Origin: an uncultured Pseudomonadota bacterium
GTDB taxonomy: Bacteria > Pseudomonadota > Alphaproteobacteria > CACZRW01
Length of the DNA: 18,481 nucleotides
Assembly (NCBI GenBank): GCA_902783675.1
Contig: CACZRW010000044.1
Location: 1-18,481, forward strand
Reading direction: 5' to 3'
Shown: positions 7,189-14,056 of the stretch, piece by piece
Layout: every line of letters starts with the position of its first letter
How positions within the stretch are numbered: the first letter of the stretch is position 1
The notes under the pieces: model-generated
Told to the model about the DNA's origin: nothing
The model's input: only the letters and a program-made list of their open reading frames with translations
Database searches by the model: none
Made by a program: the position numbers and the translations under genes

Positions 7189-9210
7189 CTACATAAAATT
7201 ATAAGGGTCAACATCAACCTCTACTTTTATACTAGAGGATATTTTTATTTTTGTCAGCCACTCCTTTATGATAGCCGAAAGGGCCACTTTTTTAGGGGCT
7301 TTTACCAGAAGGCGGAAGCGATATTTCCCTTTAAGCAAGGCAATAGGCGCGGGCGCCGGCCCCAACACTTCCACCTCGAAAGAAGGCGGAGGAGCGCATT
7401 TTGCAAGTCCTCGTGCCGCTTTTAGCGCCGCCGCTTCGTTCCCGCCGCTGATAATCAAGGCTGCCATTTTCCCAAAAGGCGGATACATAAGCATTTCGCG
7501 CATTTCGCACTCTGCCGCCATAAAAGCTTCCTCGCTGCCGGAGACCAAAGCCTTTAACACCCCGTTATCGGGCAGATAAGTCTGCAAAAAGGCGGCTCCT
7601 TCCTTGCCTTCGCGCCCTGCGCGCCCCGCGACTTGGTTCATGAGTTGAAAGGTGCGCTCGCCCGCTCGCATATCTCCGCCGGCAAGCCCTAAATCCGCAT
7701 CAATCACGCCGATAAGAGTAAGCAGAGGGAAGTGGTGCCCTTTGGTAAGCACTTGCGTTCCGACGATAATATCCACTTCGTGCGCACATATCCTGTCCAG
7801 CACCTCTGCCGCTTTTTTAGCCGAGCCGAGCGTGTCGCTGGTAACCATGGCCGCCCGCGCCGAAGGAAAGCGAATCCTCACTTCCTCAAACACCCGCTCG
7901 GCACCGGGACCGCACGACACAAGGCTTTCCTCGGCCTTGCAAGCGGGACATACCGAAGGGATAGGCATAGAGGCATTGCAATGATGACAGAGCATGCGCC
8001 CGCTTTGCCGATGCTCCACCATCCACGCCGAGCAGTTAGGACAAGTAATCCTATGCCCGCACGCCCGACACAGCATCAGCGGCGCATACCCGCGCCGATT
8101 AAGGAACAGCAGCACTTGCTCGCCACGCTTTAAAGTTTCGGTTATTTCATGCGCCAGCGAAGGCGAAATCCACGAAGGCCGCCCGCCCTCAAGTTTTTCC
8201 ATTTCCTCTGCCCGCATATCGATAAGGGCAAGCGCTGGCATTTTCGCCCCGAACGCTCGCTCGGACAGCACGACTTCGCCATAGCGCCCCGCGCGGACAT
8301 TGGCAAGCGTTTCCAAAGAAGGCGTAGCGGAAGAAAGGATAATCGGCACTTTCTCTATAGACGCGCGCAGAACCGCCATATCGCGAGCCTGATAGACGAC
8401 CCCGTCCTCTTGCTTAAAGGAAGCGTCATGCTCCTCATCAACCACAATAAGGGCAAGATTCTTAAACGGCAGGAAAAGTCCCGACCGCGCGCCGACCAGC
8501 ACCTTTGCCCGCCCGTCATTGACCGCCTGCCAAGTTTGCCTCCGCACCGCCGGCGTTAAATCCGAATGCCAAAGGGCAGGTTCTACTCCGAAGCGACGCT
8601 TGAATCGCTCAAGCCATTGCGTGGTGAGCATAATTTCGGGAAGCAAGACCAACACCTGCCCCCCGCCCGCAAGCGCCTTTTCCAAAGGCTCAAAGTAAAC
8701 CTCGGTCTTGCCCGATCCGGTAAGCCCTTTGAGCAACGTGGCAGAATACCCGCCGCCTACCTTTGCCGCAAGCGCCGCCGCTGCCTTTTCTTGCGAAGGC
8801 GTAAGAGCGACTCTGCCTTGTCCGCTAAGCTTCGGCAAAGCAAAGTCAAACACGCGTGACGCCTTTGTCACTCGCACTTTTTTAAAGGCATCGGGCACGC
8901 TCATTGCCATTTTAAGCACCGCTCCGAACGGCGCGACATTATAATCCGCCACTTTGCGCAAGAACCGTAGCATAGCGGGAGAAAAGACCCCTTCCGCCAC
9001 CTTTCCCGAAAGGCTTTTAAGCCGCGCCTCGGGCACTTCGGATTTGTCCGCAATATCCACCACCACGCCCAGCACCGACTCGCGGCGAAACGGCACGGAC
9101 ACTATATCGCCCACCGTCACGGATACTCCGTCCGGAACCTTGTAGTCATAGGCGTCAAGAAGAGGCAGCGGCAGCGCAACAACAGCTATATTTTTCTTTG
9201 TTTTAAGCAT
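7189..9210 (-). CDS. priA: Primosomal replication protein N' (helicase PriA)
   Basis: PriA is the superfamily 2 DNA helicase that recognises stalled forks and D-loops and starts reassembly of the replisome. In order: the N-terminal DNA-binding domain (residues 1-105), Walker A GLTGSGKT (162-169), the DEEH box (258-261), SSATP (293-297), and an eight-cysteine zinc module (C381, C384, C390, C393, C408, C411, C421, C424) inside the helicase core. GTQVLTKGHHFP and VAGRAGREGKEG are the later helicase motifs. The 673 residues are slightly shorter than the E. coli protein (732). A TTG at 9225 would add five residues, but the ATG at 9210 gives the usual start; neither has a good ribosome-binding site. 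The OsmC-family gene follows in the same unit, and xerC is divergent. Confidence 0.97.
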   Translation of the reverse strand: MLKTKKNIAVVALPLPLLDAYDYKVPDGVSVTVGDIVSVPFRRESVLGVVVDIADKSEVPEARLKSLSGKVAEGVFSPAMLRFLRKVADYNVAPFGAVLKMAMSVPDAFKKVRVTKASRVFDFALPKLSGQGRVALTPSQEKAAAALAAKVGGGYSATLLKGLTGSGKTEVYFEPLEKALAGGGQVLVLLPEIMLTTQWLERFKRRFGVEPALWHSDLTPAVRRQTWQAVNDGRAKVLVGARSGLFLPFKNLALIVVDEEHDASFKQEDGVVYQARDMAVLRASIEKVPIILSSATPSLETLANVRAGRYGEVVLSERAFGAKMPALALIDMRAEEMEKLEGGRPSWISPSLAHEITETLKRGEQVLLFLNRRGYAPLMLCRACGHRITCPNCSAWMVEHRQSGRMLCHHCNASMPIPSVCPACKAEESLVSCGPGAERVFEEVRIRFPSARAAMVTSDTLGSAKKAAEVLDRICAHEVDIIVGTQVLTKGHHFPLLTLIGVIDADLGLAGGDMRAGERTFQLMNQVAGRAGREGKEGAAFLQTYLPDNGVLKALVSGSEEAFMAAECEMREMLMYPPFGKMAALIISGGNEAAALKAARGLAKCAPPPSFEVEVLGPAPAPIALLKGKYRFRLLVKAPKKVALSAIIKEWLTKIKISSSIKVEVDVDPYNFM

Positions 9211-9226
9211 AAAAGGACTATACAAT
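9198..9226 (+). promoter_or_regulatory. Putative xerC promoter overlapping the priA start
   Basis: TTGTTT (9198-9203) and TACAAT (9221-9226) are spaced 17 bp apart. The -35 half lies inside the first codons of priA. An AAAGGA ribosome-binding site follows at 9239-9244. Confidence 0.4.
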
Positions 9227-9252
9227 ACAAAAAATCATAAAGGAATAACGAT

Positions 9253-10227
9253 TTGCCGAAGGAAAACTTGCCCATAGCTCCGAACATAGTGTTCACCGCC
9301 AAGCCCGACCTTATAAAGACGCTGGGCGAATGGCTTACTTTTCTTAAATCAACCAAGCGCTTCAGCATAAATACGGTCCAGTCCTATGGCTTTGACATGG
9401 CGGCTTTTTTGAGCTTTTACAAAAGGTATAAAGGCGCCGAGCCGGGGCTGAGTGACCTTTTGGTAATGGATATCCACGACTTTCGCTCTTTCCTGTCCGA
9501 CCGCACCGAGGAAGGGCTTTCTCGCACTTCGCTCGCACGGGAAATGTCCACCCTTCGCAACTTTTTCCGCTGGCTGGATAGGTCGGGCAAGGGTAAGAAT
9601 AAGGCTATCTCTGCCGTCCGCTCGCCTAAAATCCCGCGCTTTATTCCTAAGCCCATACCGGAAGGCGAGGCTATAAAGACCATAACCTCTGCCGCCGAGC
9701 TATACGATGAGCCGTGGCTGGGCAAAAGGGACGCCGCCTTATTCGCGCTTTTATACGGGTGCGGCTTGCGTCTGTCCGAGGCGCTTAATATGAACATCGG
9801 CGACATTCCCGCGGGCGAGGAAATGACCATCACCGGTAAAGGCCGAAAACAACGAATTGTTCCCGTCCTACCGTTTGTAAAGGAGCTTATAAATGATTAT
9901 CTTGCGACCTATCCCATCCGCCCGATAGCGGACAAAATGCCCCTGTTCATCGGCAAAGGGAAAGGGCGGCTTAATCCCGGTGTCGTCCAGCGCCAAATGC
10001 GAAGGCTGCGCGGCTATTTAGGGTTGCCGGAAAGCGCCACTCCGCACTCGCTGCGCCATAGCTTCGCCACGCACTTACTATCCGCAGGCGGCGATTTAAG
10101 GACGATACAGGAGCTTTTAGGGCATGCCTCGCTTTCCACCACACAAAGATATACCGAGGTCGACTCCGAGCGTTTAAGCAAGGTTTATAACGCCGCCCAC
10201 CCGAGAGCAAAAAGGTTTAAGGGCTAA
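9253..10227 (+). CDS. xerC: Tyrosine recombinase XerC
   Basis: This site-specific recombinase probably works with XerD to resolve chromosome dimers at dif. The N-terminal SAM-like core-binding domain covers about residues 20-110. The catalytic domain has the full set: R173 in YGCGLRLSE, K196 in TGKGRKQR, H265 and R268 in TPHSLRHSFATHLL, H291 in LGHAS, and the nucleophile Y300 in TTQRYTEVD. At 324 residues it is slightly longer than E. coli XerC because of about 20 extra N-terminal residues. The start is TTG, supported by AAAGGA 8 nt upstream and by the lack of a nearby ATG. It is divergent from priA, a neighbourhood I recall from other alphaproteobacteria, which favours housekeeping XerC over a mobile-element integrase. 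It converges on pilS4. XerD cannot be excluded by sequence alone. Confidence 0.9.
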   Translation: MPKENLPIAPNIVFTAKPDLIKTLGEWLTFLKSTKRFSINTVQSYGFDMAAFLSFYKRYKGAEPGLSDLLVMDIHDFRSFLSDRTEEGLSRTSLAREMSTLRNFFRWLDRSGKGKNKAISAVRSPKIPRFIPKPIPEGEAIKTITSAAELYDEPWLGKRDAALFALLYGCGLRLSEALNMNIGDIPAGEEMTITGKGRKQRIVPVLPFVKELINDYLATYPIRPIADKMPLFIGKGKGRLNPGVVQRQMRRLRGYLGLPESATPHSLRHSFATHLLSAGGDLRTIQELLGHASLSTTQRYTEVDSERLSKVYNAAHPRAKRFKG

Positions 10228-10243
10228 AGTTGCCCCTCCCTAG

Positions 10244-10262
10244 CCCTCCCCATAGAGGAGGG
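10244..10262. terminator. Hairpin between convergent xerC and pilS4
   Basis: CCCTCC (10244-10249) pairs with GGAGGG (10257-10262) around a 7-nt loop, inside the 45-bp gap between convergent stop codons. There is no long T tract on either side, so it may be a weak bidirectional terminator or a REP-like element. A further CCTCCC lies just upstream at 10235-10240. Confidence 0.45.
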
Positions 10263-10272
10263 AACCTTAAAC

Positions 10273-10821
10273 CTACTTAAATGTCCACACCAGATTGTTA
10301 GCGTTTTCGCTGGCACAAGCGTTGTTAGCGTCAGACACCGTGGGCTTTATCCGCACATTATCGCTAAGCCCGTTCACAATGGTGCCACCCACTGCCAAGC
10401 TTTCAAAAATGGCACTTTCGCCCCAATTTACTTGGGCAAGCTTGATACAAGCCGCCTTTTCCACATTGTTAAGGAAAATCTGGTAGCGAGAGCTGTCGCC
10501 CGTCTTTTGCGCTATTTTCCAAGAATCGCCGACCGGCGCCGCCACGCAAGCCTCGTCTCCGGTTTTGGTAGAATCATAATACTCGGCGGAAAGGTAGCCC
10601 AAATCGCCCAGCTTTTTACAAGAAATGTCGGCAAAATCATCACTGTAAAGTCCCTTTACCTGAGTTGATATAAGCTGGATCATGTCAGTGGCTTTGTTGA
10701 CCTTATGGCTTTTCATCGCGACCGAGTAGCCCGCAATACCGCCGGCGGACAGCACGCCGACAATCGCCAGCACGCCCAGCATTTCAATCATCGACCGACC
10801 GTTTTGATTTTGTCCTAGCAT
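10273..10821 (-). CDS. Type IVb prepilin-like protein, fourth of four (pilS4)
   Basis: This 182-residue pilin has a short leader ending in Gly8. Arg9 becomes +1 and Glu13 becomes +5, followed by a hydrophobic helix (residues 14-34). The globular part has four cysteines (68, 92, 125, 169). The first pair flanks a segment ending in PVGxxW, shared with the neighbouring pilS3; the second pair flanks the C-terminal region. The motif ACIKLAxxNWG and the ending WTFK occur across the array. GGAGGGAAGG precedes the ATG closely. It lies 58 bp downstream of pilS3 and is probably co-transcribed from the pilS3 promoter. Which pilin is the major subunit cannot be read from sequence; the extra cysteine pair suggests a separate class from pilS1 and pilS2. 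Confidence 0.88.
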   Translation of the reverse strand: MLGQNQNGRSMIEMLGVLAIVGVLSAGGIAGYSVAMKSHKVNKATDMIQLISTQVKGLYSDDFADISCKKLGDLGYLSAEYYDSTKTGDEACVAAPVGDSWKIAQKTGDSSRYQIFLNNVEKAACIKLAQVNWGESAIFESLAVGGTIVNGLSDNVRIKPTVSDANNACASENANNLVWTFK

Positions 10822-10843
10822 AGTCCTTCCCTCCTATATCTTT

Positions 10844-10878
10844 CCTTAAATCCTAAACCGTAAACCTTAACCCGTAAC
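10844..10878. repeat. Degenerate heptamer array between pilS3 and pilS4
   Basis: Five consecutive 7-bp units are visible: CCTTAAA, TCCTAAA, CCGTAAA, CCTTAAC, CCGTAAC. They abut the pilS3 stop codon, in the same position relative to the upstream gene as the clearer array at 14057-14098. Confidence 0.6.
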
Positions 10879-10879
10879 C

Positions 10880-11419
10880 CTACTTAAATGTCCATATCAT
10901 CGAGCTGCCTTGCTTGCATTGTTCGACCACTGTTTCCACGGGCGGCGCGACAGCGGGGCTGGAAACCAAAACCTCCGCTCCTTCCGACCCGACCTTTAAG
11001 TTAACAAAAGTGCCGGAATCGCCCCAATACGCCCGCGCAAGCTTAGTGCAAGGCGCAATCTCCACGCCTTTTAAAGCGATGGTGTAAAACTTCTGCGAAG
11101 GCGAGGTAATCGTCCATTCCGTCCCTACGGGCGGATTCTGACAAGCCCCGCTGCCGGAAACATATCTTTCGTCCAGCACCCCGATGCTTTTTAGGACGGC
11201 GCAGTTAAGGCCGGTGTATTTTTCGTTAAAAGTCGTGCGTATCTGCACCGAAGTCTTTTGAATCAGGTCCAAAGCCTCATTAGAGTGAAAGGATTGCATG
11301 GCGACGGTATATCCGCCGATAGCGCCCACGGACAGCACGCCGATGATGGCAAGCACGCCCAGCATTTCAATCATTGATCGCCCGTTTTGATTATTCTTGT
11401 TTACCATCATTGAACACAT
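10880..11419 (-). CDS. Type IVb prepilin-like protein, third of four (pilS3)
   Basis: This 179-residue pilin has its processing glycine at position 13, Arg at +1 and Glu at +5, then a hydrophobic helix ending near residue 38. Cysteines at 73, 93, 124 and 168 match the four of pilS4, as do the PVGxxW segment and the APCTKLxxxYWG and WTFK motifs. The reading frame is open to a TTG at 11461, but that region contains a -10 box and a palindrome. I chose the ATG at 11419, which has GAGGT 6 nt upstream. A later ATG at 11410 would give a leader closer in length to the other pilins. The gene has its own promoter region and follows an intrinsic terminator, so it starts a separate unit with pilS4. Confidence 0.86.
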   Translation of the reverse strand: MCSMMVNKNNQNGRSMIEMLGVLAIIGVLSVGAIGGYTVAMQSFHSNEALDLIQKTSVQIRTTFNEKYTGLNCAVLKSIGVLDERYVSGSGACQNPPVGTEWTITSPSQKFYTIALKGVEIAPCTKLARAYWGDSGTFVNLKVGSEGAEVLVSSPAVAPPVETVVEQCKQGSSMIWTFK

Positions 11420-11429
11420 AGAAAGACCT

Positions 11430-11449
11430 CTGTCTTGAACATAAGACAG
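11430..11449. promoter_or_regulatory. Perfect palindrome at the pilS3 transcription start (possible operator)
   Basis: CTGTCTT (11430-11436) and AAGACAG (11443-11449) form a perfect 7-bp dyad around a 6-bp centre, starting immediately after the -10 box on the minus strand. In that position a bound repressor would block initiation. It could also act as a 5' hairpin in the mRNA. Confidence 0.6.
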
Positions 11450-11458
11450 ATTATAGCA
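11450..11458 (-). promoter_or_regulatory. Extended -10 promoter of pilS3-pilS4
   Basis: TGCTATAAT is a perfect extended -10 element (TGnTATAAT) on the minus strand. No good -35 box is seen 16-18 bp upstream, which is typical of extended -10 promoters. The ATG is about 30 nt downstream. Confidence 0.65.
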
Positions 11459-11479
11459 CAAAAATTCTTAATAACATAT

Positions 11480-11515
11480 AAATAAAAAGACAGGCGAGTA
11501 ATGACCCCGCCTGCC
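11480..11515 (-). terminator. Intrinsic terminator after pilS2
   Basis: On the minus strand GGCAGGCG (11515-11508) pairs with CGCCTGTC (11496-11489) over 8 bp with one G-U pair and an 11-nt loop. TTTTTATTT (11488-11480) follows directly. It separates pilS1-pilS2 from pilS3-pilS4. Confidence 0.85.
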
Positions 11516-11538
11516 TCTATTATTAAATAATCAAGCGA

Positions 11539-12054
11539 CTATTTGAAAACGAATTCCATCGCCGCATCGTCGGCTGCCGGAGAGCAAGCCGTAGAAGCAT
11601 TTGCATCTGCGATAGAGAAAGGCAATTCAGCCTTTGTCTTAGTCGTTGTTCCAGCCTTAATGCTTACGATATCGGAACCCCAGTTAGCGGTTGCAAGCTT
11701 AATGCAAGCGGACTTTTCAACATCGTTCAAGACGATTTTGAAAGCATCGCTTTCAGTGCCTTCACCACCGGCGCCGCCTTCAATAGTCATAACAAACGGA
11801 GAATCACCGGTAGTAATACCGACCTTACCAAGGTTTGTTTCGTTGATAACGGTATTACCCGCGGGATAAACGCCGTTAAAGACGGTCTTCATCTGGGTAG
11901 AAACCATTTGCACGACTTCGGAAGCCTTGTTAGCCTTGTAGTTCTTCATCGCCATGGAGTAACCTGCGATACCACCGGCGGAAAGAACGCCGATGATGGC
12001 AAGAACGCCAAGCATTTCGATCATTGAACGACCGGATTGCGTATTCTTTAACAT
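11539..12054 (-). CDS. pilS: Type IVb prepilin-like protein, second of four (pilS2)
   Basis: The first 44 residues of this 171-residue pilin are identical to those of pilS1, covering the leader, the cleavage site after Gly8, Arg at +1, Glu at +5 and the whole hydrophobic helix. After residue 44 the two diverge strongly in sequence and length. One cysteine pair remains (117 and 157), with the shared SACIKLAxxNWG motif and an aromatic end (EFVFK). AGGAG lies 9 nt before the ATG, as in pilS1. It lies 46 bp downstream of pilS1 and is followed by a strong terminator, so the two form one unit. The family-level match is to PilS-type prepilins of type IVb pili; the exact role of each copy is unknown. 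Confidence 0.9.
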   Translation of the reverse strand: MLKNTQSGRSMIEMLGVLAIIGVLSAGGIAGYSMAMKNYKANKASEVVQMVSTQMKTVFNGVYPAGNTVINETNLGKVGITTGDSPFVMTIEGGAGGEGTESDAFKIVLNDVEKSACIKLATANWGSDIVSIKAGTTTKTKAELPFSIADANASTACSPAADDAAMEFVFK

Positions 12055-12100
12055 TTGAACTAACTCCTAATTAAAAACCTAACAATAACCGAGCTTTGAA

Positions 12101-12559
12101 CTAGTCAAAAGTCCAAACAACGGTGTTGTCATCAGCATTGTTACAGGAAGTAAGCGCATCTGCCATGTTTGCGACAGCGTTACCGCCGACTTCTACGGTT
12201 GCACCACCCCAGTTAGCAGCGCTGAGCTTGATACAAGCGGACTGCTCAACATTAAGCATTGTAAGAGTAAAGTGCTTAACATCATTGTCCACTTCAGCAA
12301 CGGTAATGTTTCCGAAAGGCGATGTGAAGTCAGAGCCGAGAGCGGTCATATCATTTGCGCTGATGTTGGTATAGTTACCATTGTAGATGGTTTTGGCTTG
12401 AGTAGAAAGCATTTGAATAACTTCCATTGCCTTGTTAGCTTTGTAGTTTTTCATAGCCATAGAGTAACCTGCGATACCACCGGCAGAAAGAACACCAATA
12501 ATAGCAAGAACACCAAGCATTTCGATCATTGAACGACCGGATTGTGTATTTTTTAACAT
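12101..12559 (-). CDS. pilS: Type IVb prepilin-like protein, first of four (pilS1)
   Basis: The shortest of the four, at 152 residues. It has a leader of eight residues ending in Gly, then RSMIEMLGVLAIIGVL and a hydrophobic helix to about residue 36. A single cysteine pair (109 and 139) encloses the C-terminal loop, as in type IV pilins. SACIKLSAANWG and the end VWTFD match its neighbours. AGGAG lies about 10 nt upstream. A leader of about 260 bp with a hairpin lies before it, after the pilR terminator. That suggests strong separate expression, as expected of a major subunit. In R64 the pilS gene also follows pilR directly. Confidence 0.9.
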   Translation of the reverse strand: MLKNTQSGRSMIEMLGVLAIIGVLSAGGIAGYSMAMKNYKANKAMEVIQMLSTQAKTIYNGNYTNISANDMTALGSDFTSPFGNITVAEVDNDVKHFTLTMLNVEQSACIKLSAANWGGATVEVGGNAVANMADALTSCNNADDNTVVWTFD

Positions 12560-12593
12560 CGTATATTAACTCCTAATAAAAAATTTCTCCGAA

Positions 12594-12611
12594 ATAACAC
12601 GAATGTGTTAT
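12594..12611. promoter_or_regulatory. Perfect hairpin/palindrome in the pilS1 leader
   Basis: ATAACAC and GTGTTAT form a perfect 7-bp stem around a 4-nt loop (GAAT on plus, ATTC on minus), 35-52 bp before the pilS1 ATG. It has no T tract. It could be a protective 5' hairpin of an abundant pilin mRNA or an operator. Confidence 0.6.
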
Positions 12612-12632
12612 GAAAGCGAACCTAACAACAAA

Positions 12633-12661
12633 AGATTAACAACTAATAAACAAGGTTGCAA
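12633..12661 (-). promoter_or_regulatory. Possible pilS1-pilS2 promoter
   Basis: TTGCAA (12661-12656) and TAATCT (12638-12633) are separated by 17 bp in the AT-rich part of the leader. Both boxes are imperfect. It would place the start just before the hairpin at 12594-12611. Confidence 0.35.
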
Positions 12662-12673
12662 ATAATTTTTAAG

Positions 12674-12703
12674 GGCTCTTAAAAAAACAAACAAAAAAGA
12701 GCC
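12674..12703. repeat. Inverted repeat with A-rich loop upstream of pilS1
   Basis: GGCTCTT (12674-12680) and AAGAGCC (12697-12703) pair perfectly around a 16-nt loop of almost only A on the plus strand. No T tract follows the second arm in either direction, so I do not call it a terminator. Confidence 0.5.
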
Positions 12704-12737
12704 GAAGCGTCCAAAAATCGCACCGGTGAGGGTAAAG

Positions 12738-12763
12738 AAAAGGCGCGGGGAAAAGGCGCGGGG
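12738..12763. repeat. 13-bp perfect tandem duplication
   Basis: AAAAGGCGCGGGG occurs twice head to tail, followed by a related AAAGGGGGC. It lies in the non-coding gap (12560-12823) between pilR and pilS1. No convincing gene is seen in this gap. Confidence 0.8.
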
Positions 12764-12782
12764 AAAGGGGGCAGAGAGGCAG

Positions 12783-12802
12783 AAAAGGGGCAAAATGCCC
12801 CT
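12783..12802 (-). terminator. Intrinsic terminator after pilR
   Basis: On the minus strand AGGGGCA pairs with TGCCCCT around a 3-nt loop (7 bp, GC-rich), then TTTTC. It lies 22 bp after the pilR stop and ends the O-P-Q-R unit. Confidence 0.8.
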
Positions 12803-12823
12803 AATCATAAGGAATACCGCCGC

Positions 12824-14032
12824 TTATCCGATGGCTCTGGCGATTTGATCCTGCATATCAAAGGTGCCCATAACGACCCAGCCGACGACGGCGATAACCG
12901 CCAAAATCGCCACGGTATTAAGGACCGCCGCACGCTTTTCAATCTGATCCAAGCTCTGTTCAAGCCAATCGTTCGCCATTTTGTTAAGCGCTTCTTGGAA
13001 GTTGTCGAGCTCGGAATAAATACGCAAGTCGCCGATAATTTCCTTATCGGGGAAGCCGTAGCGCGTTTTAAGCAGCGCATCACCGATGTTGTCACCGTTG
13101 TTAATGAATACCAAGGCTTTATCTATGCGCTCCAGAAGATAGGGGTTAGAATCCGCTCTTAAGGCGCGCATAGCCTTTGACACGGGCGTTCCCGCCTTTA
13201 CCAAAGCGGCAAAGGTAAGCAGCCAGCTTACACCCACATACACGCGGTAAAGCGACCAAGGCGGATACTTATCAAACCAAGCCCTTGTGATACCTTTCCA
13301 CCTCGGCAGAGTAATGTAAATGGTAAAGAATATCGTAGGCAGGAACAAGAACGCCGGCAACCAGTTCTCGGTCACCCAGTTCGACAGCGCAATCAAATCT
13401 CCGCTCATTCCCGTCCAGCGAATATTAGGCGCCGCGTCGACCATAGGCGGCACCAGATACGCACCCACGCCGTAAATAATAAGCACGGTCATAAGCGACA
13501 AGAACGCGGGATAAAGCACGGCATTGATAATGGGACCGGTCATTTTTGCCGCACCTTCGGTCACTTTGATAAGGTTTTCCAGGGCTTCGTCCAAGTCAGA
13601 CACATCGCCCGTCGACAGCATCAAGCACTCACGCGAAGGAGCCCACCCGCGCACTGCGGCGGAAAAAGTTTCACCGTTGCCAAGAGCCCTTGACCACGCC
13701 ATAACCGCGACCGCCAAAGGATTGCTTGCATCTTTGCCGCCGTCGGACAGAATCTCATACATACGATCCAAGGAATCCATAAGCGAGAAGCGGTTGCGGA
13801 TAAGCGACATCATCTTGCGGTAAATCCTAAGGCGACCTTGATTATTCATTCTGCACCGCACTTTAGCATACGCTTCAAACAACCTGCCGAAGAAGGTCTC
13901 GTTGCCCCCCGTCGGCATTTTTGTATTTTGCTCAGGCTCTTCAAGTATGCTTTCCGCCATGGCAGAGTTGGCAACATCGCTCGCCTTATTATCCGTGGCG
14001 ATATTAGGATTTTGCTTAAAACGTCTTCTCAT
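12824..14032 (-). CDS. pilR: Type IVb pilus inner membrane platform protein PilR (GspF/PilC family)
   Basis: This 402-residue protein is the inner membrane platform on which the ATPase drives pilin insertion. The first ~165 residues are mostly cytoplasmic and helical. Hydrophobic segments follow around NAVLYPAFLSLMTVLIIYGVGAYL (about 165-188), WLPAFLFLPTIFFTIYI and the C-terminal NTVAILAVIAVVGWVVMGTF, the three-helix pattern of GspF-family proteins. The repeated GspF-type helical domain is recognisable (SLMDSLDRMYEILSDGGKD, then VKAGTPVSKAMRALRAD). An AGGGAG lies upstream of the ATG. The preceding gap of 71 bp to pilQ holds a heptamer array, and a terminator lies just downstream. Its position between the ATPase gene and pilS matches R64 pilQ-pilR-pilS. 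Confidence 0.93.
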   Translation of the reverse strand: MRRRFKQNPNIATDNKASDVANSAMAESILEEPEQNTKMPTGGNETFFGRLFEAYAKVRCRMNNQGRLRIYRKMMSLIRNRFSLMDSLDRMYEILSDGGKDASNPLAVAVMAWSRALGNGETFSAAVRGWAPSRECLMLSTGDVSDLDEALENLIKVTEGAAKMTGPIINAVLYPAFLSLMTVLIIYGVGAYLVPPMVDAAPNIRWTGMSGDLIALSNWVTENWLPAFLFLPTIFFTIYITLPRWKGITRAWFDKYPPWSLYRVYVGVSWLLTFAALVKAGTPVSKAMRALRADSNPYLLERIDKALVFINNGDNIGDALLKTRYGFPDKEIIGDLRIYSELDNFQEALNKMANDWLEQSLDQIEKRAAVLNTVAILAVIAVVGWVVMGTFDMQDQIARAIG

Positions 14033-14056
14033 ATCCCAAAACTCCCTGTTAAAAAG

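Noticed and set aside
9253..10227. The tyrosine recombinase as an Rci-like shufflon recombinase for the neighbouring pilus locus
   Set aside because: In R64, rci lies beside pilV and short inverted sfx repeats. Here no pilV segment or set of repeated inverted crossover sites is visible, and the gene is divergent from priA as expected for housekeeping XerC. The idea is attractive but unsupported.
12674..12703. The GGCTCTT...AAGAGCC inverted repeat as a terminator
   Set aside because: No T tract follows the second arm on either strand, and a better terminator for pilR is at 12783-12802.
12608..12808. A 66-residue minus-strand open frame between pilR and pilS1
   Set aside because: It is low-complexity, overlaps the pilR terminator and the 13-bp tandem duplication, and has no ribosome-binding site. 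It is best explained as a chance frame in structured non-coding DNA.
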